A DNA stretch of 15,704 nucleotides from an uncultured Bryobacterales bacterium (lineage in GTDB: Bacteria > Acidobacteriota > Terriglobia > Bryobacterales > UBA6623), in assembly GCA_946887065.1 (NCBI GenBank), contig CAMPKL010000020.1, positions 1 through 15,704 of the forward strand. Reading direction: 5' to 3'. The position numbers and the translations under genes are program-made. Under the pieces are notes generated by a model. The model searched no databases. It was not told the origin of the DNA and saw nothing but the letters and a program-made list of their open reading frames with translations. This document shows positions 7,667 through 13,536 of the stretch, piece after piece. Position 1 is the first letter of the stretch, and each line of letters begins with the position of its first letter.

Positions 7667-8170
7667 CTAGGCCGGTAAAGTGCCGCTAAATAGGTCGATC
7701 TGCTCTTTCGGCGGGGACTTGGGACGGCTTTGGCGGCGATGCACCGGGCTGCCGATGACGCTCAACACCTTCAGTTCCTTGAGCGACTGCTGGGGCACGA
7801 AGATGCGTTGAGTATTCGAGGCCGCATCGGGAGGAGTAATGGTGACGCCGTGGGCGCCCATCAGCAAAAGGTCGTTCTGGATCACCCCTTCGAAGACCTC
7901 GCCGTCACGAAATGTCAGCCGAACCCAGAGACCGTCCAGCTTCGGACGCGACCCAAAGACCCGCCTTTCGCTCTCGTTTGGAGGGCCATCGAACTCTTTA
8001 ACGAAGTACACGGCCCGGATCTCGGCATAGGGCACGACGCTGACTTCAGCGCTGCGACGCAGGATTTCTATCCCCTCGGGGCGCTGATACGTTTGCGGAG
8101 AGACGTATCCTTCTATGTAGGACCTGTCCATGCGGCACAGATAGGCCTTTTTTGTCGTCGAAGCGGACAC
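7667..8170 (-). CDS. Conserved-looking hypothetical cytoplasmic protein, unknown function
   Basis: A beta-rich, soluble-looking protein with no signal peptide or membrane segment. It reads as two repeats of short strands: KKAYLCRMDRSYIEGYV, EGIEILRR, VSVVPYAEIRAVYFVKEF, then WVRLTFRDGEVFEGVIQNDL. The pattern of strand, charged turn and 'VYFVKEF' is familiar from acidobacterial proteins of unknown function, but I cannot name the family with certainty. Three starts are possible. The ATG at 8212 lies inside the -10 box of a good promoter, so it is unlikely. The GTG at 8170 has AGG 8 bases upstream and keeps the first strand, so I chose it (168 residues). The ATG at 8131 would drop that strand. 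The C-terminus is basic and proline-rich (RRQSRPKSPPKEQ). The gene probably heads a transcript that continues into the large secreted protein gene. Confidence 0.75.
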   Translation of the reverse strand: MSASTTKKAYLCRMDRSYIEGYVSPQTYQRPEGIEILRRSAEVSVVPYAEIRAVYFVKEFDGPPNESERRVFGSRPKLDGLWVRLTFRDGEVFEGVIQNDLLLMGAHGVTITPPDAASNTQRIFVPQQSLKELKVLSVIGSPVHRRQSRPKSPPKEQIDLFSGTLPA

Positions 8171-8184
8171 GATGTCGACCTGAA

Positions 8185-8201
8185 GCGGCAAGGACTGCCG
8201 C
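8185..8201 (-). promoter_or_regulatory. 5' stem-loop in the leader of the short unknown gene
   Basis: GCGGCA (8201-8196 on the minus strand) pairs perfectly with TGCCGC (8190-8185) around a 5-base loop. It begins only a few bases after the predicted transcription start near 8204. It ends about 14 bases before the GTG at 8170. It could stabilise the mRNA or affect translation start. Confidence 0.45.
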
Positions 8202-8210
8202 CTAGACCCC

Positions 8211-8239
8211 ATGCTACGATGCAGCCCTCAGGCCGTCAA
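8211..8239 (-). promoter_or_regulatory. Sigma70-type promoter for the short unknown gene and probably the downstream secreted protein gene
   Basis: On the minus strand, TTGACG (8239-8234) matches the -35 consensus at 5 of 6 positions. It is separated by exactly 17 bases from TAGCAT (8216-8211), which matches the -10 at 4 of 6. The predicted start is near 8204. This is the best promoter in the window. It fills most of the 83-base gap between the divergent GTG at 8170 and xerD at 8254. Confidence 0.6.
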
Positions 8240-8253
8240 GTAATTGAAAATCA

Positions 8254-9162
8254 ATGAGTTCGGACCGATCAATAGGCTTAGTGCAGGATTACGTTGAGTA
8301 TTGCCGGCTTGAAAAGGGCCTGGCAGGCAACACCTTGCAGGCCTATGGCCGGGACCTAGCCAGAATGGCGGAGTTCTGTAAGGGGAGACGCCGCGTGATC
8401 GATGAGGCAACCGGAGCGGACGTTGCCGCCTTCGTCGATTCCCTCTACGCCGCCGGCCTCGCCAGCCGCTCGGTTGCTCGTTACTTGGCCACGCTGCGGA
8501 GTTACTTCCGGTACTTGCTCGAACAGGAGCGGATCACGGTAGATCCCACGGCGGATGTGTCATCGCCCGGTCAATGGAAACAACTGCCAAAGTTCCTCAC
8601 CCTAGACGAAGTGGATGGTCTGCTCGCGACGCCCGACGAAAAAACCGCGCGAGGCGGTCGAGACCGTGCGATGCTGCAATTGCTCTATGCCACGGGACTG
8701 CGTGTTTCTGAGTTAGTCGGGGTCCAGTTGAATCATTTGAACGCCTCGATGGGAATATTGAGGACACGCGGCAAAGGGGATAAGGAACGCCTGGTGCCTG
8801 TTGGCCGCCAAGCGCTGGCGGCTATTGAGGTCTATGTCGAGCGAGATCGGCCGCTGCTGCTCAAGAAGCGCGTGTCCCCTTATCTATTCGTGACCCAGCG
8901 GGGCGGGCCGATGACGCGCCAAGCCTTCTGGAAACTGCTCAAGCAATACGGTTTGAGGGCCGGTATCCTCAAGAATCTGACCCCTCATGTTATCCGCCAT
9001 AGTTTTGCGACTCACTTGCTTGACCGGGGCGCCGATCTTCGCAGCGTGCAGATGATGCTCGGGCACGCTGACATCTCGACGACGCAGATCTATACACACG
9101 TGCTGCGCGAGAGGCTGCGGAGCGTGTACGATCAGCATCACCCGCGAAGCGGCGCCTCATGA
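8254..9162 (+). CDS. xerD: Site-specific tyrosine recombinase XerD
   Basis: XerD, with XerC, resolves chromosome dimers at the dif site near the terminus, activated by FtsK. The 302-residue length is close to the usual 298. The N-terminal SAM-like core-binding domain spans about 8-95 (LEKGLAGNTLQAYGRDL). The catalytic domain has the full set: R150 in YATGLRVSEL, K174 in RGKGDKERLVP, H245 and R248 in HVIRHSFATHLL, H271 in LGHADISTTQ and the nucleophile Y280 in IYTHV. The ending QHHPR is typical of XerD rather than XerC. There is no integrase context, no att-like repeat and no mobile cargo beside it, so I read this as the housekeeping recombinase. No clear ribosome binding site precedes the ATG. 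The last 4 bases overlap the following gene (ATGA), implying translational coupling. Confidence 0.93.
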   Translation: MSSDRSIGLVQDYVEYCRLEKGLAGNTLQAYGRDLARMAEFCKGRRRVIDEATGADVAAFVDSLYAAGLASRSVARYLATLRSYFRYLLEQERITVDPTADVSSPGQWKQLPKFLTLDEVDGLLATPDEKTARGGRDRAMLQLLYATGLRVSELVGVQLNHLNASMGILRTRGKGDKERLVPVGRQALAAIEVYVERDRPLLLKKRVSPYLFVTQRGGPMTRQAFWKLLKQYGLRAGILKNLTPHVIRHSFATHLLDRGADLRSVQMMLGHADISTTQIYTHVLRERLRSVYDQHHPRSGAS

Positions 9163-10004
9163 GTTTCTCGTTGCTCCAGACCGAGGAGAAGGATCCCGTT
9201 TCTAAAACGGTCCGGATCCCCTTCGCGCCGACCATCCGCTACTGGTTCGGGCTCGACAGTCACGTCTACGCTATGGCGATTGCCGCCAACGTTCTGTTGG
9301 GATTTTTCCCTTTTATGCTGCTGATGCTCACGCTGGCATCCTTTGCCTTCCCTGCGAGCCACGCCAACCAGGCGATCCTGCTGGGACTAAGGTCTTTCTT
9401 GCCGGAGGATGCGGGCTTGGTCGATTTCGTCGTCCGGAATCTGCAGGCGGAGGTCGCCAATCGGGGCGCGGTCCCGGCGGTTTCGGTGATCCTACTGCTG
9501 GTCGCCGCGAATGGCATATTCATGCCCCTCGAGGTGGCCCAGAATCGCCTTTGGGGCTTTCCCGCCAACCGCAATTACGCCTACAACCAGTTGCTCAGTT
9601 TGTGTATCGGCGCTACCTCGATGTTTATGGCGCTGCTCTCCGCGCTGTTTGCAGGTTTTGCCGGACCGATCCTCTTCGCATCGTTTCAGACGATCTTCCT
9701 GACCCCCAATATGGCGACGCTTTGGGCGCTGCGGACGGGCGGAGCGATGGCGACGGCGATCGTGTTGCTGTTGGTCTACTGGCTGCTTCCCAACGGGCCC
9801 GTGCCCTTCGGGCGTGCCTTAACGACGGCATTTGTGGTGGCGCTGCTGATCGAAGGCCTTCAGGTCGCCTATGCCTGGGCTTGGCCCTGGCTTGGTCTGC
9901 GCGCGGAATATGGCCCCTTCTTCATCTCCGTGACGTTGATGTTGTGGGGCTTTCTGGCCGCCATGGTCGTGCTGGCCGGTGCGGAAGCTTGCGCCCGGAG
10001 GTAG
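9159..10004 (+). CDS. YihY/BrkB-family integral membrane protein
   Basis: A 281-residue inner-membrane protein with about six hydrophobic segments (roughly 37-64, 105-123, 143-182, 193-211, 219-240, 252-276). Family signatures are AMAIAANVLLGFFPFMLLM near the first helix, LEVAQNRLWGFPANRNY (124-140) and the closing YGPFFISVTLMLWGFLA then LAGAEACA. These are the conserved features of the YihY/BrkB family, once misnamed ribonuclease BN. The family's molecular function is not established; transport or envelope roles have been proposed. Its ATG overlaps the xerD stop by 4 bases, so the two are very likely one operon. The N-terminal 30 residues are charged and cytoplasmic. The stop lies 74 bases before the AAA+ ATPase gene. 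Confidence 0.9.
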   Translation: MSFSLLQTEEKDPVSKTVRIPFAPTIRYWFGLDSHVYAMAIAANVLLGFFPFMLLMLTLASFAFPASHANQAILLGLRSFLPEDAGLVDFVVRNLQAEVANRGAVPAVSVILLLVAANGIFMPLEVAQNRLWGFPANRNYAYNQLLSLCIGATSMFMALLSALFAGFAGPILFASFQTIFLTPNMATLWALRTGGAMATAIVLLLVYWLLPNGPVPFGRALTTAFVVALLIEGLQVAYAWAWPWLGLRAEYGPFFISVTLMLWGFLAAMVVLAGAEACARR

Positions 10005-10053
10005 GCTCCATACCCCCGCTCGTCTCAGCCTTTAGCCTGATATCGGACATACG

Positions 10054-10075
10054 TGGCCGCTGTTAGTCTGGCCGC
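10054..10075. repeat. Short direct repeat upstream of the AAA+ ATPase gene
   Basis: TGGCCGC occurs at 10054-10060 and again at 10069-10075, a 15-base period. The extended copies (TGGCCGCTG and TGGCCGCAG) differ at one base. The repeat covers the interval just before the ATG at 10079 and flanks a TAGTCT hexamer (10064-10069). It could be an operator or chance. Confidence 0.3.
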
Positions 10076-10078
10076 AGC

Positions 10079-11365
10079 ATGAGCTCGACCAGCGTCTTCG
10101 AAACCGCCTCCAGTGCGTCAGCAGACAGGTCCCAGGGGAAATTTTTCCCCACGGCGCCCAAGACGGTTCAAGAACTGGGGGTCTCCTCCAACACCGTCGT
10201 CAACCTCATCCTCAAGCTCATCATGCTCGAGGGTGAGACGTCGCTCAGTCGCGTTTCGCAGCGGCTCAAGATCGACGCCAGCGTAACGGGCGAGGTGTTT
10301 AAGTATCTGCGCAAAGAGCAATACGTCGAGGTGAAGGGTATGGTGGGCAACGACTACGTCGTTGCGCTTAGCGGCCAGGGCCGCGGGGTCGCGCAAGAGC
10401 GCTACCGCGTGAATCAGTATGTTGGGCCAGTGCCCGTGACGCTGGACGCCTACACAGCCGCCGTCCGGCAGCAGGCCGCGCGCCACAAAATCAATCGTAA
10501 GCGACTCAAAGAAGTTTTCCACGACCTGGTCATTCCCGACGACATGCTGGACCAGCTCGGTCCGGCCATCATGTCGAACTCGCAGATATTCCTCTATGGA
10601 TCGACCGGCAACGGTAAGACGTCCATCGCGGAGCGGCTCGTGCGCGTCTTCAAGGATGAAGTTTATGTGCCCTATGCCGTTGAGGTCGACGGGCAGATCA
10701 TCAACGTGCACGACTCGGTCGTGCATCGCCCGCTGAGTCCCGTCGACGGCGTTGACAGCCGCTGGATCCGTTGCTCGCGGCCTTGCATCGCGGTCGGCGG
10801 CGAGATGGTTTCTGAGATGCTCGAACTGCGGTTCGAAGAAACGCTTGGTTACTACACGGCCCCGCTGCAAATGAAGGCCAACAACGGGCTGTTCATCATC
10901 GATGACTTTGGCCGTCAGATGATCAACCCGCGCGACTTGCTGAACCGCTGGATCGTGCCCTTGGACCGCGGCGTCGACTTCTTGTCGCTGCGTACGGGCG
11001 TCAAGATGCCGGTGCCTTTTGAGACCCTTGTCGTCTTCTCGACCAATCTCGATCCTCGCCAACTGGCCGACGAAGCTTTTCTCCGCCGCATTCAGAACAA
11101 GGTGAAGGTCGACGCGATCACTCCTGAGATCTTCGATGCGATCTTGCAGAAAGTTTGCGAGAGCGAGAAGATTCCCTGGAGCCCGCAACACTCCGCCTTC
11201 ATCCGCGAACGCTGCAAGAAGGGCAGCCAGTCGCCCGTGCTGCGCGCTTGCTATCCCCGCGACATCGTTTTGATTCTCAAGAACATCGCGGAATACGACG
11301 AGCGGGCGCCGCGTCTTCATCCCGAAGACATCGACCGCGCCATCACCCTCTACTTCGCCCGCTAG
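10079..11365 (+). CDS. AAA+ ATPase with N-terminal winged-helix-like domain, unknown function
   Basis: A 428-residue cytoplasmic ATPase. Residues about 36-98 look like a winged helix (LILKLIMLEGETSLSRVSQRLKID...VFKYLRKEQYVEVKG...YVVALSGQGR). A linker of about 50 residues leads to the AAA+ module: Walker A GSTGNGKT (174-181), Walker B LFIIDDFGR (271-279), sensor 1 STN (321-323), arginine-finger candidates R336/R337 in DEAFLRRIQNKVKV, and sensor 2 R394 in CYPRDIV. An insert with cysteines 232 and 236 (RCSRPC) lies between Walker A and B. All ATPase residues are present, so it should hydrolyse ATP. I recognise the architecture as a recurrent bacterial hypothetical ATPase but cannot give a partner or substrate. 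The ATG lacks a ribosome binding site. It lies 74 bases after the YihY gene, and its stop shares a CTAG with the convergent epimerase gene. Confidence 0.88.
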   Translation: MSSTSVFETASSASADRSQGKFFPTAPKTVQELGVSSNTVVNLILKLIMLEGETSLSRVSQRLKIDASVTGEVFKYLRKEQYVEVKGMVGNDYVVALSGQGRGVAQERYRVNQYVGPVPVTLDAYTAAVRQQAARHKINRKRLKEVFHDLVIPDDMLDQLGPAIMSNSQIFLYGSTGNGKTSIAERLVRVFKDEVYVPYAVEVDGQIINVHDSVVHRPLSPVDGVDSRWIRCSRPCIAVGGEMVSEMLELRFEETLGYYTAPLQMKANNGLFIIDDFGRQMINPRDLLNRWIVPLDRGVDFLSLRTGVKMPVPFETLVVFSTNLDPRQLADEAFLRRIQNKVKVDAITPEIFDAILQKVCESEKIPWSPQHSAFIRERCKKGSQSPVLRACYPRDIVLILKNIAEYDERAPRLHPEDIDRAITLYFAR

Positions 11366-12342
11366 CCGCCTGCGGCCGCAAGCACCCTGTCGTCAAAGCG
11401 GAAGTCCGGCTCTGGCCGCTCCGTGTTCTTGTACCAATTGAAGGTTTGCCGCAAGCCGTCGACGAAAGGCGTTGCCTCAAACCCCAATTCATCCTGGACC
11501 CGACTTGTGTCTTCGGTGATCGGCGGCATGTCGAAATACTGTCCGAAGTAGAGGGGCGGTTCAAAGACGTTGCCGCCCAGCTCGGTCAGCAACTCCCGAT
11601 CGATCTCAACCGTTCGCGGTGATGCACAATCCGCCGCTTCCGCCAATGACTCAACGAGCTCACGCTGGGAGATAGGCGCTGGGTTGGCCACGTTGTACGC
11701 CCGGCCGATCGCGGCGTCGTTCTCGGCCGCGGCAATCGCAGCATCGGCGTAATCCTCGACGTGAACGAACTGCATCAGCCGCGTCCCGTCTCCAGGCAGG
11801 ATGATCGGTCTTCCCGCCAACATCCTGTCCCAGAAGAACTGCTCGCGATAGAAAGGATTCTCGGGGCCGTAAAGAAAGGGCGGACGCAGGGTGACGACCG
11901 GCAGGCCCCGCTCCCGGTGCAGCCGAAACAGCATCCGCTCCGTGTTGGCCTTGTTGCGGCAGTACGCATCAGCGTGGTCCGGTGGCGCAAGGGGGTCATC
12001 TTCGCGGTGATCCAGACCGTCTCCATAAGCCGCACAGCTGGATGTGAAGACATAGCGCTGCAGTCGATCTCCGCACGACGAGGCCGCTGCCTCAACCTGC
12101 TCCGCCGCCGTCCCGCTTTGCCAGTCGTAGACGTTATCGAAAACCAGATCATAGCGGCCTTCGCGCATGAACTTCCGAATTGCGTCGGGATCGTTACGGT
12201 CGCAGTGAACGTCGCGAACGGATTTGCCGAACGGATTGTGCCGGCCGCGATGCAGAATGGTGACTTCGTCGCCGCGTCCGATCAGCTTGGGGACCAGGGC
12301 GCGGCCAATGAACAAGGTTCCGCCAATGACCAAAGATCGCAT
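11362..12342 (-). CDS. NAD(P)-dependent epimerase/dehydratase (extended SDR family)
   Basis: A Rossmann-fold protein of 326 residues acting on nucleotide sugars or related metabolites. It opens MRSLVIGGTLFIGRALV, whose GGTxFIG loop replaces the usual TGxxGxxG. That variant is seen in the atypical extended SDR group related to CSP41 and isoflavone-reductase-like epimerases. The acidic DVHCDRND segment (about 44-51) is where adenine-binding residues sit. Catalytic residues are visible: Ser in FTSSCAAYG (about 99-107), then YxxxK as YCRNK (127-131). LRPPFLYGP and FVHVEDYADA are standard substrate-side motifs. I chose the ATG at 12342 because the protein then begins in the normal place; the frame also allows a TTG at 12354. 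The substrate cannot be told from sequence. It is divergent from the hemoglobin gene. Confidence 0.9.
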   Translation of the reverse strand: MRSLVIGGTLFIGRALVPKLIGRGDEVTILHRGRHNPFGKSVRDVHCDRNDPDAIRKFMREGRYDLVFDNVYDWQSGTAAEQVEAAASSCGDRLQRYVFTSSCAAYGDGLDHREDDPLAPPDHADAYCRNKANTERMLFRLHRERGLPVVTLRPPFLYGPENPFYREQFFWDRMLAGRPIILPGDGTRLMQFVHVEDYADAAIAAAENDAAIGRAYNVANPAPISQRELVESLAEAADCASPRTVEIDRELLTELGGNVFEPPLYFGQYFDMPPITEDTSRVQDELGFEATPFVDGLRQTFNWYKNTERPEPDFRFDDRVLAAAGG

Positions 12343-12352
12343 CTTGCTTTTC

Positions 12353-12380
12353 AACTTACCGCAGCGCCGGGGATAATCAA
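12353..12380. promoter_or_regulatory. Possible overlapping divergent promoters between epimerase and hemoglobin genes
   Basis: On the plus strand, GATAAT (12372-12377) matches the -10 at 5 of 6 positions and ends 6 bases before the TTG start at 12384. On the minus strand, TTGATT (12380-12375), a 16-base spacer and TAAGTT (12358-12353) form a weaker promoter ending 10 bases before the ATG at 12342. The hemoglobin -10 overlaps the epimerase -35, so the two promoters would compete. Confidence 0.35.
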
Positions 12381-12383
12381 GGT

Positions 12384-12761
12384 TTGATTGGCGAGCAACA
12401 AATTTACGAACGCATCGGCGAGGAAGGCTTTGAGAAGCTGGTCCACGCCTTCTATAAACAAGTTCCTCAGGACGACATTCTCGGGCCGATGTATCCGGCT
12501 GACGATCTAGCCGGCGCGGAACAGAGGCTGCGCGACTTCCTGGTAGGCCGCTTCGGAGGTCCTCCGCGATATGTGGAGCAGCGCGGGCACCCGCGGCTGC
12601 GGATGAGACACGCTCCGTTCCCGGTCAATCGCGCGGCTCGGGACCGCTGGATGCAATTGATGACCAAGGCGCTCGATGAGGCGCAACTGCCCGCCGACGT
12701 TTCCAAGATGCTGCTGGAGTTCTTCGACGGCGTGGCTACGTTTATGATGAACCGCGAATAA
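12384..12761 (+). CDS. Group II truncated hemoglobin (trHbO-like)
   Basis: A 125-residue 2-over-2 globin that binds heme and handles oxygen, nitric oxide or peroxide. It aligns almost end to end with Mycobacterium tuberculosis GlbO as I recall it, offset by one residue. Y24 is at B10 in the FYKQV context, Y37 at CD1 in MYPADDLAGAEQRLR, the proximal heme ligand H76 at F8 in HPRLRMRHAPF, and W89 at G8 in RDRWMQLM. Having both tyrosines and Trp G8 is the group II signature. The start is a TTG, supported by the length match to GlbO and by the absence of a nearby in-frame ATG or GTG. AAGG is only one base from the TTG, too close to serve as a ribosome binding site. The stop is 7 bases from the convergent transpeptidase stop. 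Confidence 0.92.
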   Translation: MIGEQQIYERIGEEGFEKLVHAFYKQVPQDDILGPMYPADDLAGAEQRLRDFLVGRFGGPPRYVEQRGHPRLRMRHAPFPVNRAARDRWMQLMTKALDEAQLPADVSKMLLEFFDGVATFMMNRE

Positions 12762-12768
12762 CGAAGTT

Positions 12769-13536
12769 CTAGCGCGTCGTCAGGGCATGCAGTAATGCCG
12801 CGGCCGCTTCGGCGGCCACCCGTCCTGTCTGGCCATGGATTCGCGCGATAACGGCGTAGCGAGGCGCATCCGCCGGGTAGACGGCGATTGCAAATCCGTC
12901 ACCGTCCTCGTTTAGACGATGCGTACACTCCGCCGTACCCGTCTTGGCGTAAGCATCTTGGGGGAGTCTTGTCGCTAGAGCAACGGCGGTACCCTCGCGG
13001 GCCGCGCTCCGCATGCCCTGCAACACGACAAACCCCTCCGGCTCCGAGCGTCGCTGAACCAACTCCATGTAGGCGCGCAACAGCTCGTGCGGCGTGACGC
13101 GCCAATCCGCCCGCAGACCCCATAGCGATTCCGACGTACTGCTAGGTGGCGGCGCCCGCAGCCCAAGGCGGGCCGCTTCGAAGCCGACTTCCGCCGGTGA
13201 GACTAAGACCGCCAGTCGACGGAAGTAGGCATTGCAGGATTGTGCGATCGCCTCGACGATGCCGACTCGGCCGTGGCCGCCCGGCAGCCAGCAGGTCTCG
13301 CCCGTACAATGCAGCTCCGGGAAAGCCAGGCCGTTCTTGCGGCCATAGGCGAGCGCCGTGAACGGCTTGAGCAACGAAGCAGGCGAGGCTATCTTGGGTT
13401 CCCGCCAGTGTTCTCCGACGACTTCCCCCGTCGTGAAATCGGTAATGACATAGTCGACGTTCTCGACCGGCAGACCGGCTTGCGAAATTGCAGATTCCGC
13501 CCAGGCGACCGATAGGAACAGAAGCAGAAAGGCCAT
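12769..13536 (-). CDS. Minimal penicillin-binding-protein-like transpeptidase domain protein, exported
   Basis: A 255-residue protein that is only a signal peptide plus a serine transpeptidase domain. The signal is hydrophobic from residue 2 with an AWA/E site near 13, and has no membrane anchor after it. The active-site triad is intact: SLLK (S54, K57), SCN (100-102) and KTG (198-200). The stretch CTGETCWLPGGHG...AQSCNAYF (77-105) follows the pattern of PBP2/MrdA transpeptidase domains. SxN rather than SxV argues against a class D beta-lactamase. It lacks the N-terminal dimerisation domain of real class B PBPs, and at 255 residues it is short even for the domain. So it may be a soluble periplasmic D,D-peptidase or a specialised crosslinking enzyme. 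The start overlaps the preceding stop as TAATG, so it is translationally coupled to the 554-residue gene. No other in-frame start exists nearby. Confidence 0.84.
   Translation of the reverse strand: MAFLLLFLSVAWAESAISQAGLPVENVDYVITDFTTGEVVGEHWREPKIASPASLLKPFTALAYGRKNGLAFPELHCTGETCWLPGGHGRVGIVEAIAQSCNAYFRRLAVLVSPAEVGFEAARLGLRAPPPSSTSESLWGLRADWRVTPHELLRAYMELVQRRSEPEGFVVLQGMRSAAREGTAVALATRLPQDAYAKTGTAECTHRLNEDGDGFAIAVYPADAPRYAVIARIHGQTGRVAAEAAAALLHALTTR

Noticed and set aside
7664..7673. GGCCTAGGCC palindrome at the stop of the short unknown gene as a terminator
   Set aside because: The 10-base palindrome has no loop and no T-run after it on either strand. It is more likely chance in GC-rich DNA.
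8254..9162. Phage or integrative-element integrase
   Set aside because: The protein is a full-length XerD match ending QHHPR, with no tRNA, att-like repeats or phage genes beside it.
10118..11320. A 400-codon open frame antisense to the AAA+ ATPase gene
   Set aside because: It mirrors the codon positions of a gene with clear ATPase motifs, and its translation is histidine-, arginine- and valine-rich with no recognisable domain. GC-rich third positions commonly leave the opposite frame open.
12769..13536. Class D beta-lactamase
   Set aside because: The second motif is SCN rather than the SxV typical of class D enzymes, and the CTGETCW...GHG...QSCNAYF stretch follows PBP2.
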